A stretch of 64,000 nt of DNA from Actinophytocola sp963727495 (GCA_963727495.1 CAVSGQ010000006.1:372001-436000); one strand, 5' to 3'. Shown: positions 41,313 through 50,353, counted from the stretch's first letter. Notes: a model not told the origin generated them from the letters alone. Numbers and translations are program-made.

Positions 41313-42011
41313 CTGAGCAACAACCGAATCGACGCGACCGCCGTTGCGCTCGTCCCCGCTGCGGGGCGAGGCGAACGTCTCGGTGGTCGCAACCCCAAGG
41401 CACTGGTTCCGGTGCGTGGGGTGCCGCTCGTCGTACACGCCGTACGCGGCCTGCTCAGCGCGGGCTGCGTACGGCGCGTCGTCGTTGCCGCCCCACTGTC
41501 CCATGTGGACACCATGCGGTCCGTGCTGGCCGAGGCCGGCGCGGACGCCCTGGTCATCGCCGGCGGTGCCGACCGTACCGAGTCCGTGCGGCTCGCGCTG
41601 GCTGCCGCGCTCGGCGAGTCGCCGGAGATCTCGATCGTGCTCGTGCACGACGCCGCCCGCGCGTTCACTCCCCCGGAGCTGATCCGCGCGGTCACGGCCG
41701 CCGTGGCCGCCGGGGCGCCCGCCGTGGTGCCGGTGCTCCCGGTCGCCGACACGGTGAAGCGCGTGGACGCGCGCGAGGTCGTCACCGAGACCGTCAGCCG
41801 GGCGGACCTGCGTGCCGTGCAGACCCCGCAGGGCTTCGCGCTCGACGTGCTGCGCCGGTCCTACGCCGTGGCGGCGGACAGCCACACCGACGACGCCGGG
41901 CTCGTGGAGCGCATCGGCGTGCCGGTCTGCACCGTGCCGGGCCACCCGGCCGCGATGAAGATCACAACCCCGTTCGACCTCGCGGTCGCCGAGGCGGTGT
42001 TCGCGCGGTGA
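41313..42011 (+). CDS. ispD: 2-C-methyl-D-erythritol 4-phosphate cytidylyltransferase
   Basis: MEP-pathway enzyme that makes CDP-methylerythritol. Its motifs are VPAAGRGERLGG then PKALVPV (CTP loop), LVHDAARAF, ADTVKRV and VQTPQGF, over about 232 residues. The conserved N-terminus begins upstream of the first ATG/GTG in frame. Between the carD stop (41304-41306) and ATAVALVPAAG the only start-like codon is CTG 41313 (LSNNRIDATAV). A CTG start, re-initiation after carD, or a base error is required. Its stop overlaps ispF by 4 bp. Confidence 0.93.
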   Translation: MSNNRIDATAVALVPAAGRGERLGGRNPKALVPVRGVPLVVHAVRGLLSAGCVRRVVVAAPLSHVDTMRSVLAEAGADALVIAGGADRTESVRLALAAALGESPEISIVLVHDAARAFTPPELIRAVTAAVAAGAPAVVPVLPVADTVKRVDAREVVTETVSRADLRAVQTPQGFALDVLRRSYAVAADSHTDDAGLVERIGVPVCTVPGHPAAMKITTPFDLAVAEAVFAR

Positions 42012-42475
42012 GGGTGGGCATCGGCACCGACGTGCACCCGGTCGAGGCCGGCCGGGAGTGCTGGATCGCCGGGCTGCGCTGGGACGGCGTCGACGGCTGC
42101 GCCGGGCACTCCGACGGCGACGTGGCCGCGCACGCGCTGTGCGACGCGCTGCTGTCCGCGGCCGGGCTCGGGGACCTGGGCGCGGTGTTCGGCACCGGCG
42201 ACCCCCGCTGGTCCGGCGCGCACGGCAGCGCGCTGCTCGCCGAGGTGCGGGCGCGTGTGGAGGCCGCCGGCCACCGGCTGGGCAACGCCGCGGTGCAGGT
42301 CATCGGCAACGCGCCCAGGATCGGCACGCGGCGCGCGGAGGCCGAGCGGGTGCTGTCCGAGGCGGCGGGCGGGCCGGTCTCGGTGTCCGGCACGACGACC
42401 GACGGGCTGGGCCTGACCGGCCGCGGCGAGGGCGTCGCGGCGGTCGCGACCGCGTGCCTGCTGCCCCGCGACTAG
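42008..42475 (+). CDS. ispF: 2-C-methyl-D-erythritol 2,4-cyclodiphosphate synthase
   Basis: The 155-residue trimeric enzyme converts CDP-ME 2-phosphate to MEcPP. It has zinc ligands in VGIGTDVHPVEAG and GHSDGDVAAHALCDALL, plus GLGDLGAVFGTGDPRWSGA and the TTDGLGLTGRGEGVAAVA end. GTG 42008 overlaps the ispD stop (GTGA), so the two are translationally coupled. IspF normally follows IspD in actinobacteria. Confidence 0.96.
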   Translation: MRVGIGTDVHPVEAGRECWIAGLRWDGVDGCAGHSDGDVAAHALCDALLSAAGLGDLGAVFGTGDPRWSGAHGSALLAEVRARVEAAGHRLGNAAVQVIGNAPRIGTRRAEAERVLSEAAGGPVSVSGTTTDGLGLTGRGEGVAAVATACLLPRD

Positions 42476-42509
42476 TCTTTCCTCTGATTCCCTGAGCCAG
42501 GAGAGAGCC

Positions 42510-43908
42510 GTGAGTCTGCACCTGTTCGACAGCGCGAGCCGGAGCGTGCGGGAGTTCCACCCCGTGCGGAACGGAACGGCGTCGATCTACGTGTGCGGGC
42601 CCACACCGCAGGGGCCGCCGCACATCGGGCACGTGCGCGGCCGCGCTGAGCTACGACGTGCTGAGCCGCTGGCTCACCCACACGGCGGACGTCGGTCACG
42701 CTCGTCCGCAACGTCACCGACGTCGACGACAAGATCCTCACCAAGGCCGCCCAGCAGGGCCGGGCGTGGTGGGAGTGGTCGGCGCTCTACGAGCGCGAGT
42801 TCGACGCGGCGTACGCCACGCTCGGCGTGCTGCCCGCGTCGATCGCGCCGCGGGCGACCGGGCACGTCACGCAGATGATCGACATGATGGCGCGGCTGAT
42901 CGAGCGCGGCCACGCGTACGCGGCGGCCGGCGACGTGTACTTCGCGGTGCGCTCCTACCCCGAGTACGGGACGCTGTCCGGGCAGCGGCTCGACGACGTC
43001 GCAGCAGGGCGAGACCGCCGCCGAGGGCAAGCGCGACCCACGCGACTTCACGATGTGGAAGGGCGCGCGGCCGGGTGAGCCGTCGTGGCCGACGCCGTGG
43101 GGCCCGGGCCGGCCGGGCTGGCACCTGGAGTGCTCGGCGATGGCGCTCGCCTACCTCGGCGACGAGTTCGACATGCACGGCGGCGGGCTCGACCTGGTGT
43201 TCCCGCACCACGAGAACGAGCTCGCGCAGTCCCGGGCGGCCGGCGACGCGTTCGCCCGGTTCTGGATGCACAACGCGCTGGGTCGGGATGGCCGGCGAGA
43301 AGATGTCGAAGTCGCTGGGCAACGACGCTGTCGATCGCGGCGATGGTGCGCCGGGTGCGGCCGTCAGGAGCTGCGGTACTACCTCGTGGCGCCGCACTAC
43401 CGGTCGACGATCGAGTACTCGGCCGGAGGCGCTGGCCGAGTCGGTGCGCGCCTACCAGCGGATCGAGTCGTTCGTGCACAAGGTGGCCGGGCGCATCGGC
43501 TCGGTCGAGCCCGGCGTCGGTCGGGCCCGAGTTCGCCGCGGCCCTCGACGACGACCTGGGCACGCCGGCCGCGCTGGCGGTGGTGCACGACGACCGTGCG
43601 GGCGGGCAACACCGCGCTCGACGCGGGGGACGATGCCGCCGCGCCGGTCGGCCGCGCGCAGCGGTGCGCGCGCAGATGGCCGTGCTCGGCCTGGACCCGC
43701 TGGACCTGCTCTGCGCCGTCGCACAGTGGACACCCGCGGCGGCCGCACTGGACACGCTGGTCGGCGACCTGCTCGCGCAGCGCCAGCGGGCACGCGGGCG
43801 CGCCGGGACTTCGCCGCGGCCGACACGATCCGGGACCGGCTGCTGGCCGCCGGGATCACCGTCGAGGACACCCCCGACGGACCGCAGTGGACATTTAAGG
43901 ACAGCTGA
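42510..43908 (+). pseudogene. cysS: Cysteinyl-tRNA synthetase, reading frame broken about 13 times
   Basis: All parts of CysRS are readable in order but in three rotating frames: IYVCGPTPQGPPHIGHVRG (HIGH), NVTDVDDKILTKAAQQGRAWWEW, the ATGHVTQMI region, HLECSAMALAYLGDEFDMHGG, FPHHENELAQS and GEKMSKSLGN. RYYLVAPHYRSTIEYS and DFAAADTIRDRLLAAGI close it. Apparent single-base insertions lie near 42641, 42694, 43001, 43281, 43324, 43364, 43421, 43519, 43592, 43641, 43660 and two near 43790-43810. Corrected, the protein is about 462 residues and otherwise intact. The gene is essential, so consensus error is the first hypothesis. It sits between ispF and rlmB as in M. tuberculosis. Confidence 0.9.
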
Positions 43909-43909
43909 C

Positions 43910-44869
43910 GTGGCTGGGAACTCGCACCGCCGGGGCGCGATCCGCAAGTCCGGCACGAAGAAGGGCGACGGTCGTCGGGTCCGGCGGCCAGTCGCGCAAG
44001 GGCCTGGAGGGCAAGGGCCCGACACCACGCGCGACGATGCGGCCGGGCCACCCCGCGCAGCGGCCGCGGCGGCCGCGCAGGCGAAGGCCGCGCAGCGGCG
44101 GGCGAAGGACAGGCCGACCGCGGAGCTGGTGGCCGGGCGGAACCCGGTCGTCGAGTGCCTGCGGGCCGCGGTGCCGGCCACCGCGCTGTACGTGCAGCTG
44201 GGCGTGGACGCGGACGAGCGGGTGACCGAGGCGGTGCGGCTGGCGGCCGACCGCGGCATCTCGGTGCTGGAGGTGGCCAAGCCGGAGCTCGACAGGCTGA
44301 CCGGCGGCGCGCTGCACCAGGGCCTGTCGCTGCAGATGCCGCCGTTCGAGTACGCCCACCCCGACGACCTGCTGTCGGCCGCGGCCGAGTCGGCGGAGCC
44401 GCCGCTGCTGGTCGCGCTGGACGGCGTGACCGACCCGCGGAACCTGGGCGCGGTGATCCGCTCGGCGGCCGCGTTCGGCGCGAACGGCGTGCTGGTGCCG
44501 CAGCGGCGCAGCGCCGGGGTGACCGCGGTGGCGTGGCGGACGTCGGCGGGCACGGCGGCGAAGCTGCCGGTGGCGCTGGCGACGAACCTGACGCGGACGC
44601 TGCGCGCGTACGCGGACGCCGGGATGATGATCGTCGGCCTGGACGCGGACGGTTCGATCACCGTGGACGACCTGAAGCTGGCCACCTCGCCGCTCGTCGT
44701 GGTCGTGGGCTCGGAGGGGCGGGGGCTGTCCCGGCTGGTGCGCGAGGCGTGCGACGAGACGGTGTCGATCCCGATGGCGGCCAGCGTGGAGTCGCTGAAC
44801 GCGTCGGTGGCGGCCGGCGTGGTGCTGGCGGAGGTGGCACGGCGGCGGCGGGCCGCGGGGCGCACGTAG
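43910..44869 (+). pseudogene. rlmB: 23S rRNA 2'-O-methyltransferase RlmB (TrmH family), 5' part frame-scrambled
   Basis: GTG 43910 gives the family start VAGNSHRRGAIRKSGTKKG, the next section (VGSGGQSRKGLEGKGPTPRA, then MRPGHPAQR) lies in the +1 frame, and the remainder returns to the first frame. Three small insertions between about 43962 and 44080 would explain this. The catalytic SpoU domain is intact in one frame: LDGVTDPRNLGAVIRSAAAFGANGV, VVVGSEGRGLSRLV and SIPMAASVESLNASVAAGV. It methylates 23S rRNA G2251 (E. coli numbering). Without the corrections, only a scrambled N-terminus is affected. Confidence 0.85.
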
Positions 44870-44890
44870 TCTGTCCCGGGGGTCTCGCCG

Positions 44891-46324
44891 ATGTCGTTCG
44901 CCAGCCCGCTGTTCCTGTGGGTCTTCACGCCGATCGTGCTCGCGCTGGTGCTGGCGTGCCCGCGCGGGTGGCGCAACGGCATCATCGCGGTGGCGAGCCT
45001 GGTCTTCTACACCGTCGGCGCCGGCCCGACGGTCATCCTGCTGCTCGTGGCGATGGTGGTGAACTTCCTCGCCGGGCACCTGCTGGAGCCCGACGAGTGG
45101 GCGCTGGCCGAGAAGCGCCGGCGGGCGGTGCTGATCGCGGTCATCACGTTCGACGTGGCGGTGCTGGTCGTCTGGAAGTACGCGGGGTTCCTGACCGAGC
45201 AGCTCGACGGGTTCGCCCGGCTGTTCGGCGGGGACTTCCCGGTGACGCACCTGGTGCTGCCGATCGGGATCTCGTTCTACACGTTCCACAACATCTCCTA
45301 CGTCGTGGACATCTACCGCGGTGAGCGCCCGGCACTGCGCAAGCCGGTCTCGTACGCCACCTACATCTCGATGTTCCCGCAGCTCATCGCCGGTCCGATC
45401 GTGCGCTACCGGGAGATCGCCGACCAGCTGCCGCAGGAGCGCACGCACCGCCTGGACGACATCGCGGCCGGCTTCCCGCGGTTCGCGCTGGGCCTGTGCA
45501 AGAAGGTCATCATCGCCGACTCGCTCAACCCGCTGGTCCAGGCGTGCTTCGCGACACCGAACGAGGACATGACGTTCGCGGTCGCGTGGCTGGGCGCGCT
45601 GACGTACACGCTGCAGCTGTACTTCGACTTCTCGGGCTACTCGGACATGGCGATCGGGCTGGGCCGGATGCTGGGCTTCCGGCTGCCGGAGAACTTCGCC
45701 CGCCCGTACTCGTCGGTGACGATCACGGAGTTCTGGCGGCGCTGGCACATGTCGCTGTCGAGGTGGTTCCGGGACTACGTGTACATCCCGCTGGGCGGCA
45801 ACCGGCACGGCTCGGCGCGGACGTACCGGAACCTGTGCGTCGTGTTCGTGCTGACCGGCTTCTGGCACGGCGCGAACTGGACGTTCCTGGTGTGGGGCCT
45901 CTACCACGGCGCGCTGCTGATCATCGAGCGCGGCTTCCGCCTGGACGGGCCGCCGCCCCGGCCGCGCGCGCTGGCCGCCCGGCGGGCGCTGACGTTCCTG
46001 CTGGTGGTGGTCGGCTGGGTGCTGTTCCGGTCGGCGGACATGGCCCAGGCGCTGACGATGATCGGCCACATGCTGCTGCCGGACTTCTCCGGCCTGACCG
46101 ACGTCGTGGCGAAGGCCTTCACCCACCAGCGCCTGGTCATCCTCCTCGGCGCCCTGGCGATCGCGTTCCTGCCGGCCCACCCGGTCACCGGCCCGCTGCT
46201 GGAGTCCTCCCGCTCCCGCGCCGCCGGCGTGCTACGGGTGGGCGTGATGACGGTCGGCCTGTTCTACGCATCCGTCCTGACGGCGGCCGGGACGTTCAGT
46301 CCCTTCCTGTACTACCAGTTCTGA
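44891..46324 (+). CDS. MBOAT-family O-acyltransferase (AlgI-like)
   Basis: The 477-residue membrane protein of about 11 spans begins MSFASPLFLWVFTPIVLALVLACP, with LPIGISFYTFHNISYVVDIYRGE, YISMFPQLIAGPIVRYREI and LYFDFSGYSDMAIGLGRMLGF. The MBOAT signature WRRWHMSLSRWFRDYVYIPLGGNRHG carries the conserved His, and TGFWHGANWTFLVWGLYHG the catalytic His. AlgI-type proteins move acetyl groups across the membrane onto polysaccharide, normally with an SGNH/AlgJ-type partner. None is adjacent. It starts 21 bp after rlmB and overlaps the next gene by 1 bp. Confidence 0.92.
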   Translation: MSFASPLFLWVFTPIVLALVLACPRGWRNGIIAVASLVFYTVGAGPTVILLLVAMVVNFLAGHLLEPDEWALAEKRRRAVLIAVITFDVAVLVVWKYAGFLTEQLDGFARLFGGDFPVTHLVLPIGISFYTFHNISYVVDIYRGERPALRKPVSYATYISMFPQLIAGPIVRYREIADQLPQERTHRLDDIAAGFPRFALGLCKKVIIADSLNPLVQACFATPNEDMTFAVAWLGALTYTLQLYFDFSGYSDMAIGLGRMLGFRLPENFARPYSSVTITEFWRRWHMSLSRWFRDYVYIPLGGNRHGSARTYRNLCVVFVLTGFWHGANWTFLVWGLYHGALLIIERGFRLDGPPPRPRALAARRALTFLLVVVGWVLFRSADMAQALTMIGHMLLPDFSGLTDVVAKAFTHQRLVILLGALAIAFLPAHPVTGPLLESSRSRAAGVLRVGVMTVGLFYASVLTAAGTFSPFLYYQF

Positions 46325-47547
46325 TGGCGATCCTCGACGAGTTCCTCGCGCACTGGCAGGTCTACGTGTCCATGCCGGTGGTCGCGGCCGTCATCGGGTA
46401 CCTGACCAAGCGGGCGGCCATCGAGATGATGTTCCGGCCGCTGCGGTTCGTCGGGTTGCGGGAGCCGTGGCTGGGGTGGCAGGGCGTGGTGCCGCGCAAC
46501 TCCGAGCGGATGATCCGGATCTCCGCCGACCTGCTGACCAGCCGGCTCGTCGACACCGGCGAGGTCTTCCGGCGGCTCGACCCCGACCGCATCGCGCGGG
46601 AGGTCGAGGGGCCGTTGCTCATCGCGGTGGACGAGGTGACGCGGGAGGTCATGGAGCGCTACCAGCCCGGCCTGTGGGACCTGCTGCCACCGCTCGCGCA
46701 GGAACTGCTGGTCAAGCGGGTGCAGGCCGCCTCCCCCGACCTGGTGCGGCGGATCATGGCCGACCTGCGGGACGACATCGCGAGCGTGCTCGACATCCGG
46801 CAGGTCGCGGTGGACGCGCTCACCCGCGACAAGGCGCTGCTGATCAGGCTCATCCGGGACATCTCGCGCCCCGAGATGGCCTTCATCGCGCGCTGCGGGG
46901 TCTACTTCGGACTCGTCCTCGGGCTCGTGCAGACCGTCGTCTGGGCGGTCACCAAGAACCCGCTGGTGCTCCCCCTGTTCGGCGCGATCATCGGGTGGAT
47001 CACCGACTGGCTCGCCATCAAGCTCGTCTTCTTCCCCCGCCGCCCGCGGCGGTTCGGCCCGATCCGCCTGCACGGGGTCTTCCAGCGCCGCCGCGACGAG
47101 GTGGCCGCGCGGTACGCGGAGATCGTCGCCCGCGACGTGATGACCGTGCCCAACATCCTCGACGCCGTGCTGCGCGGGCCCGGCGCCGACCGCCTGCTGG
47201 CGATGATCCGCCGCGCCGTCGAGGAGACCGTCGACGAGCAGACCGGCGCCGCCCGGACCGTCATCGCCGCCACCGTCGGGCCGCAGGCCTACCTCGAGAT
47301 GAAGCACGCCGCCGCCGACCGTGCGATGCGCTACCTGCCCGGTGCGATCCTGCACGCGCGGGACTACGCCACCGACGCCCTCGACATCCGCGACACCATC
47401 GCCACCCGCATGCGCCGGCTCACCCGCGTCGAGTACGAGGGCCTGCTGCGCCCCGCGTTCCGCCAGGACGAGTGGAAGCTCATCGCCGTCGGCGCGGTGA
47501 TCGGCGCGGTCATCGGAGAGCTGCAGGTACTGCTACTGCTGCACTAG
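46324..47547 (+). CDS. DUF445-family membrane protein
   Basis: The 407-residue protein has an N-terminal transmembrane segment (VVAAVIGYLTKRAAIEMMFRPLRFVG) and a central YFGLVLGLVQTVVWAVTKNPLVLPLFGAIIGWITDWLAIKLVFFPRRP. The latter repeats the first pattern, and a C-terminal anchor (LIAVGAVIGAVIGELQVLLLLH) closes it. The GYLTNxxAIxMMFxP / GxxTNWLAIKxxFxP pair defines DUF445 (YheB). Long helical domains lie between the repeats. Function unknown. ATG 46324 overlaps the MBOAT TGA, so the two are coupled. Its end overlaps the convergent znuB-like gene by 38 bp. Confidence 0.85.
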   Translation: MAILDEFLAHWQVYVSMPVVAAVIGYLTKRAAIEMMFRPLRFVGLREPWLGWQGVVPRNSERMIRISADLLTSRLVDTGEVFRRLDPDRIAREVEGPLLIAVDEVTREVMERYQPGLWDLLPPLAQELLVKRVQAASPDLVRRIMADLRDDIASVLDIRQVAVDALTRDKALLIRLIRDISRPEMAFIARCGVYFGLVLGLVQTVVWAVTKNPLVLPLFGAIIGWITDWLAIKLVFFPRRPRRFGPIRLHGVFQRRRDEVAARYAEIVARDVMTVPNILDAVLRGPGADRLLAMIRRAVEETVDEQTGAARTVIAATVGPQAYLEMKHAAADRAMRYLPGAILHARDYATDALDIRDTIATRMRRLTRVEYEGLLRPAFRQDEWKLIAVGAVIGAVIGELQVLLLLH

Positions 47548-48397
47548 CCACCCCGCGCCGCCGCCCGCCCCGCTCGCGCACCAGCGACAGCGCCCAGCAC
47601 GCCATGTAGATGCAGAACGAGATCGCGGTGACGAACGCGCTCACCGGCACCCCCGGCGCGAGCGAGAGCAGGATCCCGCCCACCGCGGAGGTCTCCGCGA
47701 ACACGATCGCCAGCACCGTGGCGCGCAGCGGGTTCGCGGTCACCCGGCACGCCGCGGCCGCCGGGGTGATCATCAGCGCCAGCACCAGCAGCGCGCCGAC
47801 GATCTGCACGCCGAGCGCGGTCGCCACGCCCACCAGCACCGCGAACACCACCGACAGCGGACCGGTCGGCACGCCCCGCGCCCGCGCCACGTCCGGGTCC
47901 ACCGACGCGAACAGCAGCGGCCGGTAGATCGCCGCCAGCACCAGCAGCACCGCGACCGCGCACCCGCCCAGCAGCGCCAGCGACGCGAAGTCCACGCTCA
48001 CGATCTGCCCGACCAGCAGCCCGAACTTGCTCGACGCGCGCCCGGGGTAGAACCACAGCAGCAGCACGCCCACCCCGAGCCCGAACGCCAGCACCACACC
48101 GATCACCGAGTCGTGGTCGGCGCTGCGCCGGGAGAGCAGGCCGAGCACCAGCGCGGCGACCACCGCGCCCGCGAGCGCGCCCTGCCCCACGTCGATGCCC
48201 AGCAGCAGCGCCGCCGCGCCGCCGGTGAACGACAGCTCGCTCGTGCCGTGCACGGCGAAGGCCATGTTGCGGCTCACGATCAGCGGCCCGAGCACCCCGG
48301 CGAGCAGTCCGAGGATCGCCGCGGCGGCCAGCGCGGTCTGCACGAAGCCGAACCTCAGCAGCTCCGCGGTGAGCTCGAAGTCGAAGAGCTTGTCCAT
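47510..48397 (-). CDS. Zinc/manganese ABC transporter permease (ZnuB-like)
   Basis: The 295-residue permease of the ABC-3 family has about eight spans: MDKLFDFELTAELLRFGFVQTALAAAAILGLLAGVLGPLIVSRNMAFAVHGTSELSFTGGA, with the conserved SH/SE-type metal path segment. Later come SVDFASLALLGG, VGALLVLALMITPAAAA and AVGGILLSLAPGVPVSAFVTAI. It overlaps the ATPase stop by 1 bp and is the third gene of a ZnuA-ZnuC-ZnuB operon behind a Zur-like box. Confidence 0.92.
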   Translation of the reverse strand: MDKLFDFELTAELLRFGFVQTALAAAAILGLLAGVLGPLIVSRNMAFAVHGTSELSFTGGAAALLLGIDVGQGALAGAVVAALVLGLLSRRSADHDSVIGVVLAFGLGVGVLLLWFYPGRASSKFGLLVGQIVSVDFASLALLGGCAVAVLLVLAAIYRPLLFASVDPDVARARGVPTGPLSVVFAVLVGVATALGVQIVGALLVLALMITPAAAACRVTANPLRATVLAIVFAETSAVGGILLSLAPGVPVSAFVTAISFCIYMACWALSLVRERGGRRRGVASAAVAVPAALR

Positions 48398-49278
48398 CAG
48401 GCCCGCTCCTCGTGGTGCGAACGGTCGTGCAGGTGGTGGTGCGGCTGGTCCTCGCACAGCCCGCTCTGCGCGCCGACCACGTGGATCTGCCCCTGCACCC
48501 GCACGACGTCGATCGGCGCGCGGTACAGCTCGGAGAGCGTCCGCGCGGTCATCACCTCGTCCGGCCGGCCGATCCGGAACCGGCCGTCCACCAGGTACAG
48601 CACCCGGTCGACCAGCGGCAGCACCGGGTTGATCTCGTGGGTGACGAACAGCACCGCGGTGTTCGTCGCCCGGCGCCGGGCGTCGATCAGCGAGCTGACC
48701 ACCTGCTGGTTCGCGAGGTCGAGCGAGAGCAGCGGCTCGTCGCACAGCAGCACCTCGGGGTCGCTGATCAGCGCCTGCGCCACCCGCAGCCGCTGCTGCT
48801 CGCCACCGGAGAGCCGGCCGACCGGGGCGTCGGCGAAGGCCCGCGCGCCGACCGCGTCCAGCGCCCGGTCCACCCGCCCGCGCCGGGACCGCATGCCGCG
48901 CAGCCCGGTCCCCCACCGGTGCCCGTCCAGCCCGAGGCCGACCAGGTCGCGGCCGCGCAGCGCCAGACCCTCCTCCAGCGCCCGCTGCTGGGGGATGTAG
49001 CCGATCCGCCGGTTGCCGCGCCCGGGCGGCTCGCCCACCACCCGCACGGTGCCCGAGCTCAGCGGCTGCAGGCCCAGCAGGACCCGCAGCAGGCTCGTCT
49101 TGCCGGACCCGTTCGGCCCGAGCACGGCGACGAACTCGCCGGGCTCGACGTCCAGGTCGAGCCCGTCCCACAGCACCCGGCTGCCGTAGCTCAGCGTCGC
49201 GCCGCGCAGCGAGACCACGCCCGCGCTCGCCCCGGGGCGCCCGGCCACCTCCGGCGCCGCCTCCCGATCGACGCTCAT
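48397..49278 (-). CDS. Zinc/manganese ABC transporter ATP-binding protein (ZnuC-like)
   Basis: The 293-residue ATPase has Walker A LGPNGSGKTSLLRVLLG, Q-loop IGYIPQQR, signature GRLSGGEQQRLRVAQALI, Walker B EVLLCDEPLLSLDL and H-loop LFVTHE. The last 25 residues are His-rich (PHHHLHDRSHHE), a feature common in metal importers. ATG 49278 overlaps the binding-protein stop (ATGA). It energises metal import across the membrane. Confidence 0.93.
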   Translation of the reverse strand: MSVDREAAPEVAGRPGASAGVVSLRGATLSYGSRVLWDGLDLDVEPGEFVAVLGPNGSGKTSLLRVLLGLQPLSSGTVRVVGEPPGRGNRRIGYIPQQRALEEGLALRGRDLVGLGLDGHRWGTGLRGMRSRRGRVDRALDAVGARAFADAPVGRLSGGEQQRLRVAQALISDPEVLLCDEPLLSLDLANQQVVSSLIDARRRATNTAVLFVTHEINPVLPLVDRVLYLVDGRFRIGRPDEVMTARTLSELYRAPIDVVRVQGQIHVVGAQSGLCEDQPHHHLHDRSHHEERA

Positions 49279-50183
49279 GTCTTCGAGAGCGCGCCCGCCA
49301 GGGCGTCCAGCTGGCTGGTCATCCACTCAACGTAGCCGGTCACGCCCTGTGGCAGCGTCTCCGTCACGGTCACCACCGGCACGCCGGCCTCCTTCGCGGT
49401 CTCGGCGAGCGCGTCGGTGATCGCGGTGCGCGTCTGCGCGTTGCTCACCAGCATCACGACCTTCCTGCCGCTGATCAGGTCGGTGGTCCGGGCGACGACC
49501 GACAGCGGCGGGTCGGTCTCCTCCTCGACGGCCTCGGAGAACTCCGGCGGCGTCACGTCGGTCAGGCCCACCGCGTCGAGCAGGTAGTGCGCGACCGGCT
49601 CGGTGGCGACGACCTTCGCGCCCGGGCTCGTCGCGCCGATCTGCTCCGCCCGCGCCGCCAGGTCGCCGACCTCGGTGCCGAACGAGCTCGCGTTCGCGGT
49701 GTAGGTGTCGCGGTGGGCGGGGTCGATCGCGCCCAGGTCGGCGGCGATCCGGTCGGCGACCTTCCGCACCGTCGGCAGGTCGTACCAGACGTGCTCGTTC
49801 GCGCCGTCGGCGTGGCCGGACACCGCGAACGCGTCGACCCGGCGTGCGTCCCCGCCCGCCGCGTCCACCAGTTCGGTGAAGAAGTCGTCGTAGCCGCCGC
49901 CGTTGTAGACCACCAGGTCCGCGCCGGCGATCGCGGCGGCGTCCGCGGGCCTGTCCGGGTGCGCGTGCGGGTCGCCGGCCGCGTCGTCGATCAGCGACCG
50001 CACGCCGACCCGGTCGCCACCCACGGCGCGGGCGACGCTGCCCCACACGTTCGTGGACGCGACCACCGCGATCCGCCCGTCCGCGGCGACCGAGCCGGAG
50101 CCGGTATCGCAGCCGGCGAGCGCCGGCAGCGCGACCGCCACGACCGCGGCCAGCGCGGGAACGGACCGTGACAACCGACTCAT
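49275..50183 (-). CDS. Zinc/manganese ABC transporter substrate-binding lipoprotein (ZnuA/TroA-like)
   Basis: The cluster A-I binding protein (302 residues) has lipobox LPALAGCDTG. Its metal-site regions are VVASTNVWGSVARAVGGD, DPHAHPDRPADAAAIAGADLVVYNGGGYDDF, NEHVWYDLPTVRKVADRI and VVATEPVAHYLLDAVGL. The long internal His/Asp loop of zinc-specific ZnuA is short, so the metal could be Zn or Mn; the Zur-like operator favours Zn. First gene of the operon, start ATG 50183 with GAGGCG upstream. Confidence 0.92.
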   Translation of the reverse strand: MSRLSRSVPALAAVVAVALPALAGCDTGSGSVAADGRIAVVASTNVWGSVARAVGGDRVGVRSLIDDAAGDPHAHPDRPADAAAIAGADLVVYNGGGYDDFFTELVDAAGGDARRVDAFAVSGHADGANEHVWYDLPTVRKVADRIAADLGAIDPAHRDTYTANASSFGTEVGDLAARAEQIGATSPGAKVVATEPVAHYLLDAVGLTDVTPPEFSEAVEEETDPPLSVVARTTDLISGRKVVMLVSNAQTRTAITDALAETAKEAGVPVVTVTETLPQGVTGYVEWMTSQLDALAGALSKT

Positions 50184-50200
50184 GCACGCCTCGCTATAGA

Positions 50201-50222
50201 TAATGGAAACCGTTTTCGACTA
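50201..50222. promoter_or_regulatory. Zur-like operator upstream of the metal ABC operon
   Basis: TAATGGAAACCGTTTTCGAC is an imperfect palindrome that resembles actinobacterial Zur boxes (TGAAAATGATTTTCA type). It lies 18 bp before the lipoprotein start and overlaps its likely promoter. Zinc-dependent repression is inferred from the motif and gene content. Confidence 0.6.
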
Positions 50223-50324
50223 CCTCTGGCGACTATACGACAGGTGCGCCACCTCCGTTAACGCGACCGGGCGAACTGAGAGCCATCCGTCCGGTGTTGC
50301 CGCGGTAAGCGGTTGGACTTCTGA

Positions 50325-50343
50325 TAATGGTTCTGAACCGTTA
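50325..50343. promoter_or_regulatory. Palindromic operator in front of the LacI-family gene
   Basis: TAATGGTTCTGAACCGTTA is a near-perfect 19-bp palindrome (one mismatched pair) centred 20 bp before ATG 50354. This fits autoregulation by the LacI-type protein. It shares TAATGG with the Zur-like site 120 bp away, so some cross-control is imaginable. Confidence 0.55.
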
Positions 50344-50353
50344 CGGTCAGCAC

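Noticed and set aside
42510..43908. Programmed frameshifting in cysS
   Set aside because: More than ten shifts without slippery sites or stimulatory structures; no known recoding works this way, so error or decay is preferred.
42510..43908. mshC (mycothiol ligase) instead of cysS
   Set aside because: The neighbours ispF and rlmB, and the complete C-terminal DFAAADTIRDRL region, fit cysteinyl-tRNA synthetase.
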